Assembly (NCBI RefSeq): GCF_020180945.1
Contig: NZ_JAIPUL010000004.1
Span: 62,001 to 126,000 of the forward strand
Length of the DNA stretch: 64,000 nt
Reading direction: 5' to 3'
Source of the DNA: Lacticaseibacillus kribbianus
GTDB lineage: Bacteria > Bacillota > Bacilli > Lactobacillales > Lactobacillaceae
Every line of letters starts with the position of its first letter. The stretch's first letter is position 1. Below are positions 1-8,845 of this stretch, piece after piece. The translations under genes and the position numbers were made by a program. The notes under the pieces were generated by a model, which had not been told where the DNA came from, ran no database searches, and saw nothing but the letters and a program-made list of their open reading frames with translations.

Positions 1-96
1 CGCGGCGTCAGTGCGGCTTGATTAAGGGTGTAATTTTTGTTCAAGTCGGGCATAATAAAGGCAGAGCGTCGACTGAGTTGAGAGGTGAGGAGAACA

Positions 97-747
97 ATGA
101 CACCGAATAAAGAAGATTATTTGAAAATGATTTTTGAGCTGGGCGGTGACACGGCCCTGATTTCCAACAAGCAGATTGTGGCGGGGCTGACCGTCAGCGC
201 GGCTTCGGTGAGCGAAATGATCACCAAGCTGGTCGAGCAGCACTACGTCACCCACACGCCTTACCAGGGCATCAAGCTCACGGCCAGCGGCCAGCAGAAG
301 GCCGCGATGCTGGTACGCAACCACCGGCTGTGGGAGGTCTTTCTGGTGTCGTCGCTCGGCTACCCCGTCGACGCGATCCACCAGGAGGCCGAAAAGCTCG
401 AGCACGCGACGACCCCGGACATGGCCGACCGGCTGGCCAAAATGCTGGGCAAGCCGCAGTACTGCCCGCACGGCGGCGTGATTCCCGACGAGGACGGCCA
501 CTACCTCGACCAGAGCCGCGTGGCCCTGGCCAGCCTTGACGTCGGCGCGCACGGCCACATCGAGCGCGTGGTCGACGAGGCGGCGTTGATCGATTACATC
601 TTCGCCCTCGGGCTGCACATCGAGGACCACTTCCGCATCGTCGCCAAGGACGCGCGCACCATTACGCTGCACTCGCGTGAAAAGGACGCGGACCTTTCCG
701 TCGACCTTAGGCGGGCCTCGCACATTTTTGTCGAAGTACAGGAGTAG
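97..747 (+). CDS. DtxR/MntR-family metal-dependent transcriptional regulator
   Basis: A 216-residue protein with the DtxR-family layout. A winged helix occupies residues 1-62 (TVSAASVSEMITKL is the recognition region). A dimerisation and metal domain follows, with family ligand motifs RNHRLWE, EKLEHATTP and CPHGGVIP. A C-terminal SH3/FeoA-like domain runs from about 148 to 216. Family members repress manganese or iron uptake genes when metal is bound; which metal this one senses cannot be read from sequence. The ATG at 97 sits behind GGTGAGGAG; an in-frame GTG at 85 lies inside that ribosome site and is rejected. It is 9 bp upstream of zwf and may be co-transcribed. The two VIT-type transporters at 27-28.5 kb are possible metal-homeostasis partners, but no shared operator was found. 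Confidence 0.88.
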   Translation: MTPNKEDYLKMIFELGGDTALISNKQIVAGLTVSAASVSEMITKLVEQHYVTHTPYQGIKLTASGQQKAAMLVRNHRLWEVFLVSSLGYPVDAIHQEAEKLEHATTPDMADRLAKMLGKPQYCPHGGVIPDEDGHYLDQSRVALASLDVGAHGHIERVVDEAALIDYIFALGLHIEDHFRIVAKDARTITLHSREKDADLSVDLRRASHIFVEVQE

Positions 748-756
748 GAGCTAATT

Positions 757-2232
757 ATGTCTGAAGAAACATCTGCAGTGATCATTTTGTTCGGGGGGTC
801 AGGGGACCTCGCGCAGCGAAAACTTTACCCCGCGATGTTCGGCTTGTACAAGCGGGGCATCCTGGCCGCCCACTTTGCGGTGATCGGCACCGCGCGGCGG
901 CCGTGGAGCAACGCGCACTACCGCGACATCGTGGTGGCGGCGGTGGCCGGCGACAACGACCACGACCAGGCCGTCGCCTTCTCGGAACATTTTTACTACC
1001 AGTCCCACGACGTCACCGACGCCGAGCACTACATCACGCTCAAGGAGCTGGCCGCGACGCTTGACGCCAAGTACCAGGCGGCGGGCAACCGGTTGTACTA
1101 CATGGCGATGGCGCCGGCGTTTTTCGCCACCATCGCCAGCCACCTGAAGTCCGAGGCGCTGCTGACGACTGACGGGTTCAACCGCCTGGTGATCGAAAAG
1201 CCGTTCGGCCACGATTACGCAAGCGCCAAGGAACTGAACGATTCAATCACGGCGACCTTCAAGGAGGCGCAGATCTTCCGCATCGACCACTACCTGGGCA
1301 AGGAAATGGCCCAGGCCATCATGGGGCTGCGCTTCGGCAACCCGATCATCAAGGCGCTGTGGAACAAGGACTTCATCCAAGACATCCAGATCACGCTGGC
1401 CGAGGCCGTGGGCGTCGAGGAGCGGGCGGGGTACTACGAAACCGCCGGCGCCCTGCGCGACATGGTGCAAAACCACGTGATGCAGCTGGTGGCCTGCCTG
1501 ACCATGGAGGAGCCGACCGAGCTGTCGGCGGCGGCCGTGCACAAGGTCAAGGCCGAGGCCTTCGCCGCGCTGCACCGCTACACCGAAGAAGAGGCCGCGG
1601 CCAACTTCGTGCGCGCCCAGTACACCCAGGCGACCATCGCCGGGTCCGACGTGCCGGGCTACCGTGAGGAGCCGGGCGTCGCTGCCGACTCGCTGACGGA
1701 CACCTTCGTCGCCGGGCGCATCCTGACCGACCTGCCAGACCTCGCCGGCGTGCCGATCTACGTGCGCACCGGCAAGCGCCTGACCCGCAAGTCCACGCAG
1801 GTCACGGTGACCTTCAAGCCTGGCGCGGCGGGGATGTTCGGCGCTCAGCCGGCCGCGCACCTGACCATCTACATCGAGCCGACGCAGGGCATCACGCTTG
1901 AGCTCAACGGCAAGCAGCTGGGCGCGACCAACGCCCTGGTGCCGCAGAACCTGGACTTCCGCCACGACAAAAAGGCGGCCCAGGCCGCGCCCGAGGCCTA
2001 CGAGCGCCTGATCGGCGACGCCCTGCACGGCGATCAGACCAACTTCAACCACTGGGTGGAGCTGGCCGCGACCTGGCGCTACATCGACGTGATCCTGGCC
2101 GCCTGGGCCAAGGACGACCAGATGCCGACCTACGCCGCCGGCACGATGGGGCCCAAGGCCGCGTTTGACCTGCTGCAAAGGGACGGCCACGACTGGTTCT
2201 GGCAGCCGACCCGCATCCAGATGGCAGACTGA
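757..2232 (+). CDS. zwf: Glucose-6-phosphate 1-dehydrogenase
   Basis: A 491-residue enzyme, normal length for G6PDH. It oxidises glucose-6-phosphate to 6-phosphogluconolactone with NADP+, the entry step of the oxidative pentose phosphate route. The N-terminal dinucleotide motif GGSGDLAQRKLYPAMF lies at residues 14-29. The substrate and active-site block RIDHYLGKEMAQ is near residue 176, preceded by EKPFG. The rest matches the family alpha+beta C-terminal domain. ATG at 757 follows GGAGTAGGAG. The gene follows the DtxR-type regulator by 9 bp and ends at a strong terminator (2240-2279), so it is probably the last gene of that transcript. Confidence 0.97.
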   Translation: MSEETSAVIILFGGSGDLAQRKLYPAMFGLYKRGILAAHFAVIGTARRPWSNAHYRDIVVAAVAGDNDHDQAVAFSEHFYYQSHDVTDAEHYITLKELAATLDAKYQAAGNRLYYMAMAPAFFATIASHLKSEALLTTDGFNRLVIEKPFGHDYASAKELNDSITATFKEAQIFRIDHYLGKEMAQAIMGLRFGNPIIKALWNKDFIQDIQITLAEAVGVEERAGYYETAGALRDMVQNHVMQLVACLTMEEPTELSAAAVHKVKAEAFAALHRYTEEEAAANFVRAQYTQATIAGSDVPGYREEPGVAADSLTDTFVAGRILTDLPDLAGVPIYVRTGKRLTRKSTQVTVTFKPGAAGMFGAQPAAHLTIYIEPTQGITLELNGKQLGATNALVPQNLDFRHDKKAAQAAPEAYERLIGDALHGDQTNFNHWVELAATWRYIDVILAAWAKDDQMPTYAAGTMGPKAAFDLLQRDGHDWFWQPTRIQMAD

Positions 2233-2239
2233 GTCACCG

Positions 2240-2279
2240 AAAGCGAGACGCCGCGCAGTTGCGCGGGGCCTCGCTTTTT
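2240..2279 (+). terminator. Rho-independent terminator after zwf
   Basis: GCGAG and CCGCGCA on the left pair with TGCGCGG and CTCGC on the right, followed by a T run. It begins 8 bp after the zwf stop. Confidence 0.85.
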
Positions 2280-2284
2280 GTCCC

Positions 2285-2735
2285 AGAGCGGCGTGCGGCG
2301 GGTTTAGCCCACCGGCTAGCGTTAGGCCAGTGCTTGGGCCGCACTTTGGCCCGAGTACTGGCCTGAGCTGGACGAGTGGGCGTTGCCGCACGGAGCTCGA
2401 GGATGACCAGAACGGCGCAACGCGGACTTAGCCGGTCGGGTAGCGTAAGCCTGGTACTTGGGCCGCACTTTGGCCCGAGTGCCAGGCTTAGCTAGACGAA
2501 CCGGCGGTGCGTTGCGGAGATCGACGATAACCCGAGCGGAGAACCGCGGGTTTAGCGGGACGGGTAGCCTAGCGGGTGCATTGGGGCGGTCTTGGCCCCG
2601 GTGACCGCGCGTAGCTAGCCGCGCCCGCGTTGCGGTTTGCAGCTCGACGAGACCAGAGCGGAGAACCGCGGACTTAGCGGGACGGGTAGCCTAGCTGGAC
2701 GGGTGCGCCCGCCGCCGTCGTCGCCCCAGCGAAAG
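2285..2735 (-). repeat. Family A hairpin repeat array (A1), three units
   Basis: About 450 bp of non-coding repeat fills the gap between zwf and dinB and stops at the dinB ribosome site. Three imperfect palindromes of about 65-75 bp are centred near 2335, 2470 and 2598. The first two close on GGGCC/GGCCC around the loop GCACTTT. The third closes on GGGGC/GCCCC. They are separated by related spacers (GAGCGGAGAACCGCG, TTTAGCGGGACGGGTAGC). The loop is the reverse complement of AAAGTGC in array A2, so this array is in the opposite orientation to the arrays at 18.6, 40.7 and 61.8 kb. No convincing coding sequence is present. Confidence 0.85.
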
Positions 2736-2744
2736 GAGGGCACC

Positions 2745-3842
2745 ATGCTTGAACTGCCGATGAGAAACGACACGTCGCGCAAGATCATCCACGTCGACAT
2801 GGATGCCTTTTATGCGTCCATCGAGGAGCGCGACAACCCGAGCCTCAAAAGCCGCGCGCTGGTGATCGCCCACGACCCGCGCCAAACCGGCGGCAAGGGC
2901 GTGGTGACCACCGCCAATTACGTCGCGCGCCAGTTCGGCGTGCACTCGGCGATGCCGGCCAACCAGGCGCTGCGGCTAGTCCCCAAGCGCCTGCTGACGT
3001 TCAAGGACCCGGACTTCACGACCTACCGCGCCGTGTCCGACCAGATTCACGGCCTTTTCCACCAAGTCACCGACCTGGTCGAGCCGGTCGCCTTGGACGA
3101 GGCGTACCTCGACGTGACCGCCAACCACCAGTTTCGCACCACCATCGCGCTGGGGCTGTGGCTACAAGACCAGATTCGCCGCGAAACCGGGTTGACCAGC
3201 TCAATTGGGCTCTCGTACAACAAGTTTTTGGCCAAGGAGGCCTCCGAGTACAACAAGCCGCAGGGGCGCACCATCATCCTGCCCGAGCAGGCGCAGGCGT
3301 TCCTGGACCGGCTGCCGATCGCGGCCTTCCGCGGCGTCGGGGCCAAGACGGCGCCGGTGCTTGAGGCGATGGGCATCGTCGACGGCCGCACGCTGCGCAC
3401 CTTCAGCCAGGAGCAGCTGATCACGCGCTTTGGCAAAATGGGCCTGCTTCTGTACCAGCACGCGCGCGGGGTGGACAACCGCCCGGTGGTGGTCCGAGAC
3501 GCCAAGTCGATCGGCAAGGAGCGCACCTACCAACCCTTTTTGGCCAGTGAAGACGCAGTTCAGCGCGAACTGGACCGCCTGGCGCAGATGGTCGCGCAAT
3601 CGTTGGCCAAGCACCAGAAGCACGGCAAAACGGTGGTGCTCAAGGTGCGCGACGCGGACTTCAACACCCTGACCAAGCGCATGACGCAGGACGCCTACTT
3701 CAGCGGGGCGGAGGCGATTCTGGCCGCGGCCAAGCAGCTGTGGCAGGGGCTAGACCACCGGCCGGAGCGGGTGCGCCTGCTGGGCATCACGCTGACCGCG
3801 CTTGATCCCCAACAATATGAGAACATTGATTTAAAACTGTAG
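2745..3842 (+). CDS. dinB: DNA polymerase IV (Y-family)
   Basis: A 365-residue error-prone translesion polymerase. The catalytic palm has HVDMDAFYASIEERDNP near residue 15 and LDEAYLDVT near 118. Then come the helix-hairpin-helix thumb (FRGVGAKTAPVLEAMGI, around 196) and the little-finger domain to the C terminus. The chosen ATG at 2745 follows GAAAGGAGGGCACC. The frame stays open upstream to 2637, but that stretch is family A repeat sequence and is not counted as coding. No LexA or DinR box was recognised in the repeat-filled upstream gap. The next gene starts 71 bp after its stop. Confidence 0.95.
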   Translation: MLELPMRNDTSRKIIHVDMDAFYASIEERDNPSLKSRALVIAHDPRQTGGKGVVTTANYVARQFGVHSAMPANQALRLVPKRLLTFKDPDFTTYRAVSDQIHGLFHQVTDLVEPVALDEAYLDVTANHQFRTTIALGLWLQDQIRRETGLTSSIGLSYNKFLAKEASEYNKPQGRTIILPEQAQAFLDRLPIAAFRGVGAKTAPVLEAMGIVDGRTLRTFSQEQLITRFGKMGLLLYQHARGVDNRPVVVRDAKSIGKERTYQPFLASEDAVQRELDRLAQMVAQSLAKHQKHGKTVVLKVRDADFNTLTKRMTQDAYFSGAEAILAAAKQLWQGLDHRPERVRLLGITLTALDPQQYENIDLKL

Positions 3843-3870
3843 CAATACAGGCAGTGAAATGGCCGTCATC

Positions 3871-3881
3871 TGTGGTATACT
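3871..3881 (+). promoter_or_regulatory. Extended -10 promoter for the CBS/DRTGG gene
   Basis: TGG-TATACT (TG 3873, hexamer 3876-3881) lies 33 bp before the ATG. No good -35 is visible at the usual distance, which fits an extended -10 promoter. Confidence 0.6.
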
Positions 3882-3913
3882 CAAGAAAAGACTGTATAGA
3901 TGGAGCGGAGACA

Positions 3914-5236
3914 ATGGCGACTAAACATGAACAGATCCTGAATTACATCGCAAGCCTGGGCGTCGGCACCAAGATTTCGGTGCGCACCATCGCCAAGCAC
4001 CAGAAGGTCAGCGAGGGCACGGCCTACCGGGCCATCAAGGAGGCCGAAAACACCGGGCTGGTGTCCACCATCGAGCGGGTCGGCACGATTCGCATTGAGC
4101 AAAAGCCGGTGAACAACATCGACTCCCTGACGTTCCGGGCGCTGCTCACGCTGATCGACGCCAAGGTGCTCGGTGGCTCCGCGGGCTTGGACAAGAAGCT
4201 GGATAAGTTCGTGATCGGCGCCATGACGCCCAGCGAGATGACCCGCTACATCACCAAGAACTCGCTGGTGATCCTGGGTAACCGCGAGGACGCCCAGCAG
4301 GCGGCCCTGCACAACGGCGCGGCAGTTCTGATCACCGGGGGCTTCATGACCTCAGACGCGGTGATCGCGCAGGCCAACGCGCTGTCTTTGCCGGTGCTTC
4401 AGACCAGCTACGACACCTTCACCGTCGCCACGATGCTCAACCGCGCGCTGTCCGACCAGGCGATCAAGCAGGACATCCTGACCGTCGCCGCCATCTACAC
4501 GCCGCTTGAGGAGACCTGCACCGCCACGGCGCTCGACACGGTCGCCGACTTCACCCGCCTGCGCGCGTCCCGCGCGGACTTCGTGCTGCCGGTGGTCACC
4601 AACTCCGGGCGGCTGGTGGGGATGGTTACCCCGAAGCTGGTCGCCGGCAAGAAGGCGACGACGCCGCTTGAGCGCGTGATGGTCAAAAACCCGCAGACCG
4701 TGCGGCCGTACCTGAGCGTCACCACGGTCGGGCACACCATGCAGGGCAACGGGCTGAACGTGCTGCCGGTGGTCGACGATGACTGGCAGCTTTTGGGCAT
4801 CGTCACCCGCGCCAGCGTGTTCGCGAGTCTTGCGGACCTCGGCTCCGACTCGGTGGGCACCACCATCGCCGATTCCGTGGCCGCGCAGCTGGTGGTTGCC
4901 AAGGTGCAGCCGGCGGTCGGCGCGCGCTTTGAGCTGCACACCACGCCGATGATGACCAACAAGCTCGGCACCCTGTCCTTCGGGGTGATGAACGAGGCGA
5001 TCAACGCGGTGGTCACCCATTTTCTCAACGAGAACGGGCGGCGCAACGTGCTGATCGAGCAGCTGTCCCTGCACACGTTCCGGCCGATTCAGCTGGAGTC
5101 CACCGTGCAGATCACGCTGCGAACGCTTGAGATGACCCAGCACGAGGGGTCCTTCGACATTGAACTGCAGACGGACGGGCTGCCGGTGGCCAAGGCCATC
5201 GTCACCTGCCAGCTGCTGGAAAGGAATTCACGATGA
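3914..5236 (+). CDS. DRTGG-CBS-HotDog domain protein (YtoI-like)
   Basis: A 440-residue cytoplasmic protein with the architecture of Bacillus YtoI. An N-terminal winged helix (VRTIAKHQKVSEGTAYRAIKEAE, split here as residues 23-45) is followed by a DRTGG domain (about 70-185). Two CBS motifs follow (about 190-310; LPVVTNSGRLVGMVT and LPVVDDDWQLLGIVT), then a HotDog fold to the end. CBS pairs usually bind adenosyl nucleotides. The overall role is unknown, but the conserved link to nrnA suggests nucleotide-related regulation. ATG 3914 follows GCGGAG; the frame extends upstream to 3854, across the -10. Its stop overlaps the nrnA start (ATGA), so the two are translationally coupled. Confidence 0.85.
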   Translation: MATKHEQILNYIASLGVGTKISVRTIAKHQKVSEGTAYRAIKEAENTGLVSTIERVGTIRIEQKPVNNIDSLTFRALLTLIDAKVLGGSAGLDKKLDKFVIGAMTPSEMTRYITKNSLVILGNREDAQQAALHNGAAVLITGGFMTSDAVIAQANALSLPVLQTSYDTFTVATMLNRALSDQAIKQDILTVAAIYTPLEETCTATALDTVADFTRLRASRADFVLPVVTNSGRLVGMVTPKLVAGKKATTPLERVMVKNPQTVRPYLSVTTVGHTMQGNGLNVLPVVDDDWQLLGIVTRASVFASLADLGSDSVGTTIADSVAAQLVVAKVQPAVGARFELHTTPMMTNKLGTLSFGVMNEAINAVVTHFLNENGRRNVLIEQLSLHTFRPIQLESTVQITLRTLEMTQHEGSFDIELQTDGLPVAKAIVTCQLLERNSR

Positions 5237-6189
5237 TCCAAGACGACATTTTGCAGGCAATCGACGCGGCCGACACCATCATCATCCACCGCCACGTCAA
5301 CCCGGATCCGGACGCGCTGGGCAGCCAGGGCGGCCTGGCCGCGGCGATTCGCGCCGGCTACCCGGCCAAAAAGGTGCTGCTGGCCGGCGGGCCGGTGGGC
5401 AACCTGGCCTGGCTGAGCACCATGGATGAAGTCGAAGACGCCGATTACGCGGGTGCTCTGGTCATCGTGTGCGACACGGCCAACCAGCCGCGCGTCTCCG
5501 ACCCGCGCTTCGGTGAAGGCGCCAAGCTGATCAAGATCGACCACCACCCCAACGACGACGCGTACGGCGACCTGCAGTGGGTGGTGCCTGAGGCCAGCTC
5601 GACCTCCGAGCTGCTCTTCGACCTGATCCAGGCAAGCGACCACCTGGTGCTCGACGCGGCGGCGGCGCGGCTTTTGTACGCCGGCATCGTCGGCGACACT
5701 GGGCGCTTCCTGTTCAACAACACCACACCCCACACCCTGGAGGTCGCCGCGGCCCTGATCAAGCAGGACTTCGACCCGACCGCCCTGAACAACCGCATGA
5801 ACCAGATCACCCTGGCGCAGGCGAAGCTGCAGGGCTACGTCTTCAACCACCTGACCGTCACGCCGGACGGCGCCGCGTGGGTGGTGATTCCGCTCGCCAC
5901 CGTGCAGGCGCTCGGCCTGACCGCCGACCAGGTGCACGCCGCCGTGGGCACCCCGGGTCGCCTGGACTCGGTCGTCGCCTGGGCGATGTTCGTCGAGCAG
6001 GACGACGCCCCGTACCGCGTCAACCTGCGCTCCAAGGGGCCGGTGATCAACGACCTGGCCCGCGCACACAACGGCGGCGGCCACCCGCTGGCCTCCGGCG
6101 CCAAGGCCCAAGACCTCGAGGAGGCCGCTCAGATTCAGACCGCGCTGTCCGCACTTGTCACCACCTATAAGGAGACCCTTAATGCCTGA
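5233..6189 (+). CDS. nrnA: DHH-DHHA1 phosphoesterase, nanoRNase / pAp phosphatase
   Basis: A 318-residue protein of the NrnA family, which degrades short oligoribonucleotides and dephosphorylates 3'-phosphoadenosine 5'-phosphate. Metal-binding DHH motifs are in order: HRHVNPDPDALGS (residues 18-30), VCDTANQPR (around 79), KIDHHPNDD (around 98), and GIVGDTGRF (around 152). The DHHA1 substrate motif GGGHPLASGA is near residue 280. The start overlaps the preceding stop by 4 bp and the end overlaps the helicase gene by 8 bp, so the three genes form one coupled operon. This order followed by alaS is common in lactobacilli. Confidence 0.93.
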   Translation: MIQDDILQAIDAADTIIIHRHVNPDPDALGSQGGLAAAIRAGYPAKKVLLAGGPVGNLAWLSTMDEVEDADYAGALVIVCDTANQPRVSDPRFGEGAKLIKIDHHPNDDAYGDLQWVVPEASSTSELLFDLIQASDHLVLDAAAARLLYAGIVGDTGRFLFNNTTPHTLEVAAALIKQDFDPTALNNRMNQITLAQAKLQGYVFNHLTVTPDGAAWVVIPLATVQALGLTADQVHAAVGTPGRLDSVVAWAMFVEQDDAPYRVNLRSKGPVINDLARAHNGGGHPLASGAKAQDLEEAAQIQTALSALVTTYKETLNA

Positions 6190-7522
6190 TTTTACCCAGT
6201 TCAACCTCAAACCCTTCCTGATGGCGGGGCTTGACGCCGCGCAGATCAAGGCGCCGACGCCGATTCAAGAGCAGGTGATTCCTGCCGTCTTGAAGGGCCA
6301 AAGCGTGATCGGCCAAAGCCAGACCGGCAGCGGCAAGACCCACGCGTTCCTGCTGCCTTTGCTCAACGGCATCGACACGACCAAGGACGCCGTGCAGGTC
6401 GTAATCACCGCCCCGTCGCGCGAGCTTGCGACCCAGCTGTACACCGTCGCCACGGCGCTGGCCGCCGCCAACCCGGAGCTGCGCGTCCAAAACTACGTCG
6501 GCGGCACCGACAAGACCCGCCAGATCGACAAGCTGAAAAACCAGCAGCCCCACGTCGCCATCGGCACGCCGGGGCGCCTGCTCGACCTGATCAAAGACGA
6601 CGCGCTGGTCGCCCGCACCGCCCACGCCTTCGTGGTCGACGAGGCCGACATGACGCTTGACATGGGCTTTTTGGCCAGCGTCGACCAGATCGCCGGCGTG
6701 TTCGGCGCGGACCTGCAGATGCTGGTGTTCTCCGCGACCATTCCGGCCAAGCTCCAGCCGTTCTTGAAGAAGTACATGCAAAACCCGACGGTCATCGAGA
6801 TCAAGCCCAAGACCGTGATCGCCGACACCGTCGAGAACCTGCTGGTGTCGACCAAGGGCCAGGACAAAAACGAGCTGATCTACAAGCTTTTGACCATGGG
6901 CGAGCCGTTCCTCGCGCTGGTGTTCGCCAACACCCAGGCCGCGGCCGACGCGATCCACCGCTACCTGGTCAACCAGGGCCTGAAGGTCGCCAAGATCCAC
7001 GGCGGCATCAAGCCCCGCGAGCGCAAGCGCATCATGAAGGAGGTCGCGGACCTCAAGTTCCAGTTCGTCGTGGCCACCGACCTGGCGGCGCGCGGCATCG
7101 ACATCGACGGCGTGTCCCTGGTGATCAACGCCGAGATCCCGAACGACTTGGAGTTCTTCATCCACCGCGTCGGGCGCACCGGGCGCAAGGGCCTGCCCGG
7201 CACCGCCATCACGCTGTACGCACCGGGCCAAGAGGCGCAGGTCGCCGAGCTCGAGCACATGGGCATCCACTTCACGCCGAAGAGCTTCAAGAACGGCGCT
7301 TTGGTCGATTCCTACGATCGCAACCGGCGCGCCGCGCGCAAGCCGAAGACCGAGGAACGCAGCCTCGCAATCCGCGGCCTGGCCAAGAAGGAAGCCAAAA
7401 AGAAGATGCCGGGCTACAAGAAGAAGATTCAAAAGGCCGTGGCCGAGGAGCGCCGGCGCAACAACAAGATCAAGAAGCGCGAGGAGCTGCGCGCCACGCG
7501 CAAGAAGAACAAGAAGAACTAG
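6182..7522 (+). CDS. cshB: DEAD-box ATP-dependent RNA helicase (CshB-like)
   Basis: A 446-residue RNA helicase. Motif I is GQSQTGSGKT (around residue 40), motif II is VDEADM (around 152), motif III is SAT (around 184), and motif VI is HRVGRTGRKG (around 329). The last 70 residues are very basic and rich in Lys and Arg (an RNA-binding tail). Length, tail and position after nrnA fit CshB better than CshA; the symbol is by family resemblance. ATG 6182 follows AAGGAGACCCTTA and overlaps the nrnA stop. Helicases of this type act in ribosome assembly and mRNA decay, which suits pairing with an oligoribonuclease. Confidence 0.9.
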   Translation: MPDFTQFNLKPFLMAGLDAAQIKAPTPIQEQVIPAVLKGQSVIGQSQTGSGKTHAFLLPLLNGIDTTKDAVQVVITAPSRELATQLYTVATALAAANPELRVQNYVGGTDKTRQIDKLKNQQPHVAIGTPGRLLDLIKDDALVARTAHAFVVDEADMTLDMGFLASVDQIAGVFGADLQMLVFSATIPAKLQPFLKKYMQNPTVIEIKPKTVIADTVENLLVSTKGQDKNELIYKLLTMGEPFLALVFANTQAAADAIHRYLVNQGLKVAKIHGGIKPRERKRIMKEVADLKFQFVVATDLAARGIDIDGVSLVINAEIPNDLEFFIHRVGRTGRKGLPGTAITLYAPGQEAQVAELEHMGIHFTPKSFKNGALVDSYDRNRRAARKPKTEERSLAIRGLAKKEAKKKMPGYKKKIQKAVAEERRRNNKIKKREELRATRKKNKKN

Positions 7523-7525
7523 CTG

Positions 7526-7560
7526 TGACGGCGCGGCGAGAAGCCGCGTCGTTTTTGTTT
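7526..7560 (+). terminator. Terminator after the helicase gene
   Basis: GACGGCGCGGC pairs with GCCGCGTC, with one bulge, then GTTTTTGTTT. It closes the nrnA operon. Confidence 0.75.
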
Positions 7561-7596
7561 GGGTAGCGGGCGGGGGCCCGCGGATGGGAGGACCAC

Positions 7597-8505
7597 ATGG
7601 CAGAGCTTGCACTACTGTTCCCGGAGTGGAACGCACTGGACGACAAGGCGCGGCAGTTCGCGGCCGCGCAGCTCGGGCGCTACTTTTTGAGCCCGCTTCT
7701 GGCGGTCGACGCGATCGAGCCGGTGACGGTCGCCACCTTCGGCCAGACGCTGCACACCTTCGACTTCCTGATTGCCGGCGAGTGGCTGCGCTTCGTGCCG
7801 GGGGCGGCCGGGGTGCCGCTCGGCGTCACCTGGCCCTTGCCCGAGCCGATGCAGGCGGTGGGGCGGGCGCTTGGGCTCAACCAGGCGGCCGCGGAGAACC
7901 ACCTGAGCCCGGCCGGCCGCTTCGACCTGCCGCCGATGCTGGTCGCCCGCACGCCGATCGAAAGCGCCCTTGAGGTGATCGGGCAGCTGGACTTCATCAC
8001 CGGCAAGTTTCGCGGCAACCTTTTGGCCTACACCAAGCTCGCCGGCTCGGTCCAGTCGCTGCTCACGCCAGGGCCGGACGGCAGCCTGCCGCCGGTGATC
8101 GAGACGGATCAGCTCAGGCTGCGCCAGGCGAGCGCCACGGCCTACCAGGTCGCGCTCAAGCACGACTGGGACCTGCCGCAGCTGCAGCACCGGCTCGGCG
8201 GGTTTGGCTTCGCCCTGGCCAACGAGCGCGAGTACGAGTACCTGATGGGCGGCGGCTTCCCGCAGCTTTTCGCCTGGGGCAACCAGCTGCCGGGTGAGCT
8301 GAACTTCGTGCCCAATCGCTTCGGGCTGACCGTGCCGTTGCGCCGGCCGGGCAGCGAGCTGATCGCGGAGGGCTGGGCCAAAAGCCGCGCGCTGGCCGGC
8401 CAACCGACGGGGCAGGGCCGCCTGGCGCTGTCGCCGTTCTACCGCGCCACGCCCGGGCCCTTCGCCAAGACGATGTACCGCAAAATCGTGCGCATCGCGC
8501 TGTGA
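7597..8505 (+). CDS. Unknown 302-residue protein with a degenerate SUMF/FGE-like segment
   Basis: No family is recognised with confidence. The ATG at 7597 has a good ribosome site (GGGAGGACCAC). There is no signal peptide and no membrane segment. The C-terminal third (residues 208-285) reads NEREYEYLMGGGFPQLFAWG, then PNRFGLTVPLR and LSPFYR. This echoes the EAEWEYAARGG..FPWG..PN.FGL pattern of formylglycine-generating/SUMF1 folds, but the usual cysteines and the GNVWEW segment are absent. The match is therefore only structural resemblance. It sits alone between two terminator or promoter boundaries, upstream of the alaS leader. From 8506 to 8604 nothing beyond GC-rich spacer is seen. Confidence 0.6.
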   Translation: MAELALLFPEWNALDDKARQFAAAQLGRYFLSPLLAVDAIEPVTVATFGQTLHTFDFLIAGEWLRFVPGAAGVPLGVTWPLPEPMQAVGRALGLNQAAAENHLSPAGRFDLPPMLVARTPIESALEVIGQLDFITGKFRGNLLAYTKLAGSVQSLLTPGPDGSLPPVIETDQLRLRQASATAYQVALKHDWDLPQLQHRLGGFGFALANEREYEYLMGGGFPQLFAWGNQLPGELNFVPNRFGLTVPLRRPGSELIAEGWAKSRALAGQPTGQGRLALSPFYRATPGPFAKTMYRKIVRIAL

Positions 8506-8604
8506 GGGCCTGGCGGCGGGTGTCCGGCACGAACCGGTCCCGCTTCGGGGCGCCACCGCTGCACGGCGGGTGAGCGTTGACTTAACCCGGGCGCCTGAGG
8601 TCTA

Positions 8605-8633
8605 TTGACACGCCCGCCGACACAACGTAGAAT
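8605..8633 (+). promoter_or_regulatory. alaS: Promoter of the alaS T-box transcript
   Basis: TTGACA at 8605-8610, a 17-bp spacer, and TAGAAT at 8628-8633. This is one of the best sigma-70-type promoters in the window. Transcription should begin near 8640. Confidence 0.85.
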
Positions 8634-8639
8634 TAACGC

Positions 8640-8830
8640 GTTAGGATATGCGATGTGAGCGGCTTCCCATCCAGAAAATGGGGCAGCGCTGAGAGCCCCG
8701 TGGCCCGCTTGTCTCGTGCTCCCTGATAGACAATTTCACAACGTAATTAAGTGGTAAACGATGAACATCGTTGCAAACAAGGTGGTACCGCGCGCAAGCG
8801 TCCTTGGATTGCAGCGGTGTCTTTTTATTT
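8640..8830 (+). promoter_or_regulatory. T-box riboswitch leader of alaS
   Basis: The conserved T-box core AAGGTGGTACCGCG is at 8779-8792. Its TGGT can pair with the ACCA end of uncharged tRNA-Ala. It is followed by a terminator alternative (ACCGC/GCGGT, GCAA/TTGC, TCC/GGA) and a T run (8786-8829). A small hairpin (CGATGAACATCG, 8759-8770) precedes the core. Stem I appears short, and the Ala specifier triplet cannot be assigned: GCT at 8688 and GCC near 8703 are both possible. Confidence 0.85.
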
Positions 8831-8845
8831 ACCGGAGGAGGACAC

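Noticed and set aside
2637-2744. An upstream in-frame extension of dinB.
   Set aside because: It is family A repeat sequence, and the ATG at 2745 has the proper ribosome site.
8506-8604. A possible terminator or repeat after the unknown gene at 7597.
   Set aside because: Only GC-rich short inverted pieces are present, with no T run and no match to family A or B beyond a short GGCACGAAC.
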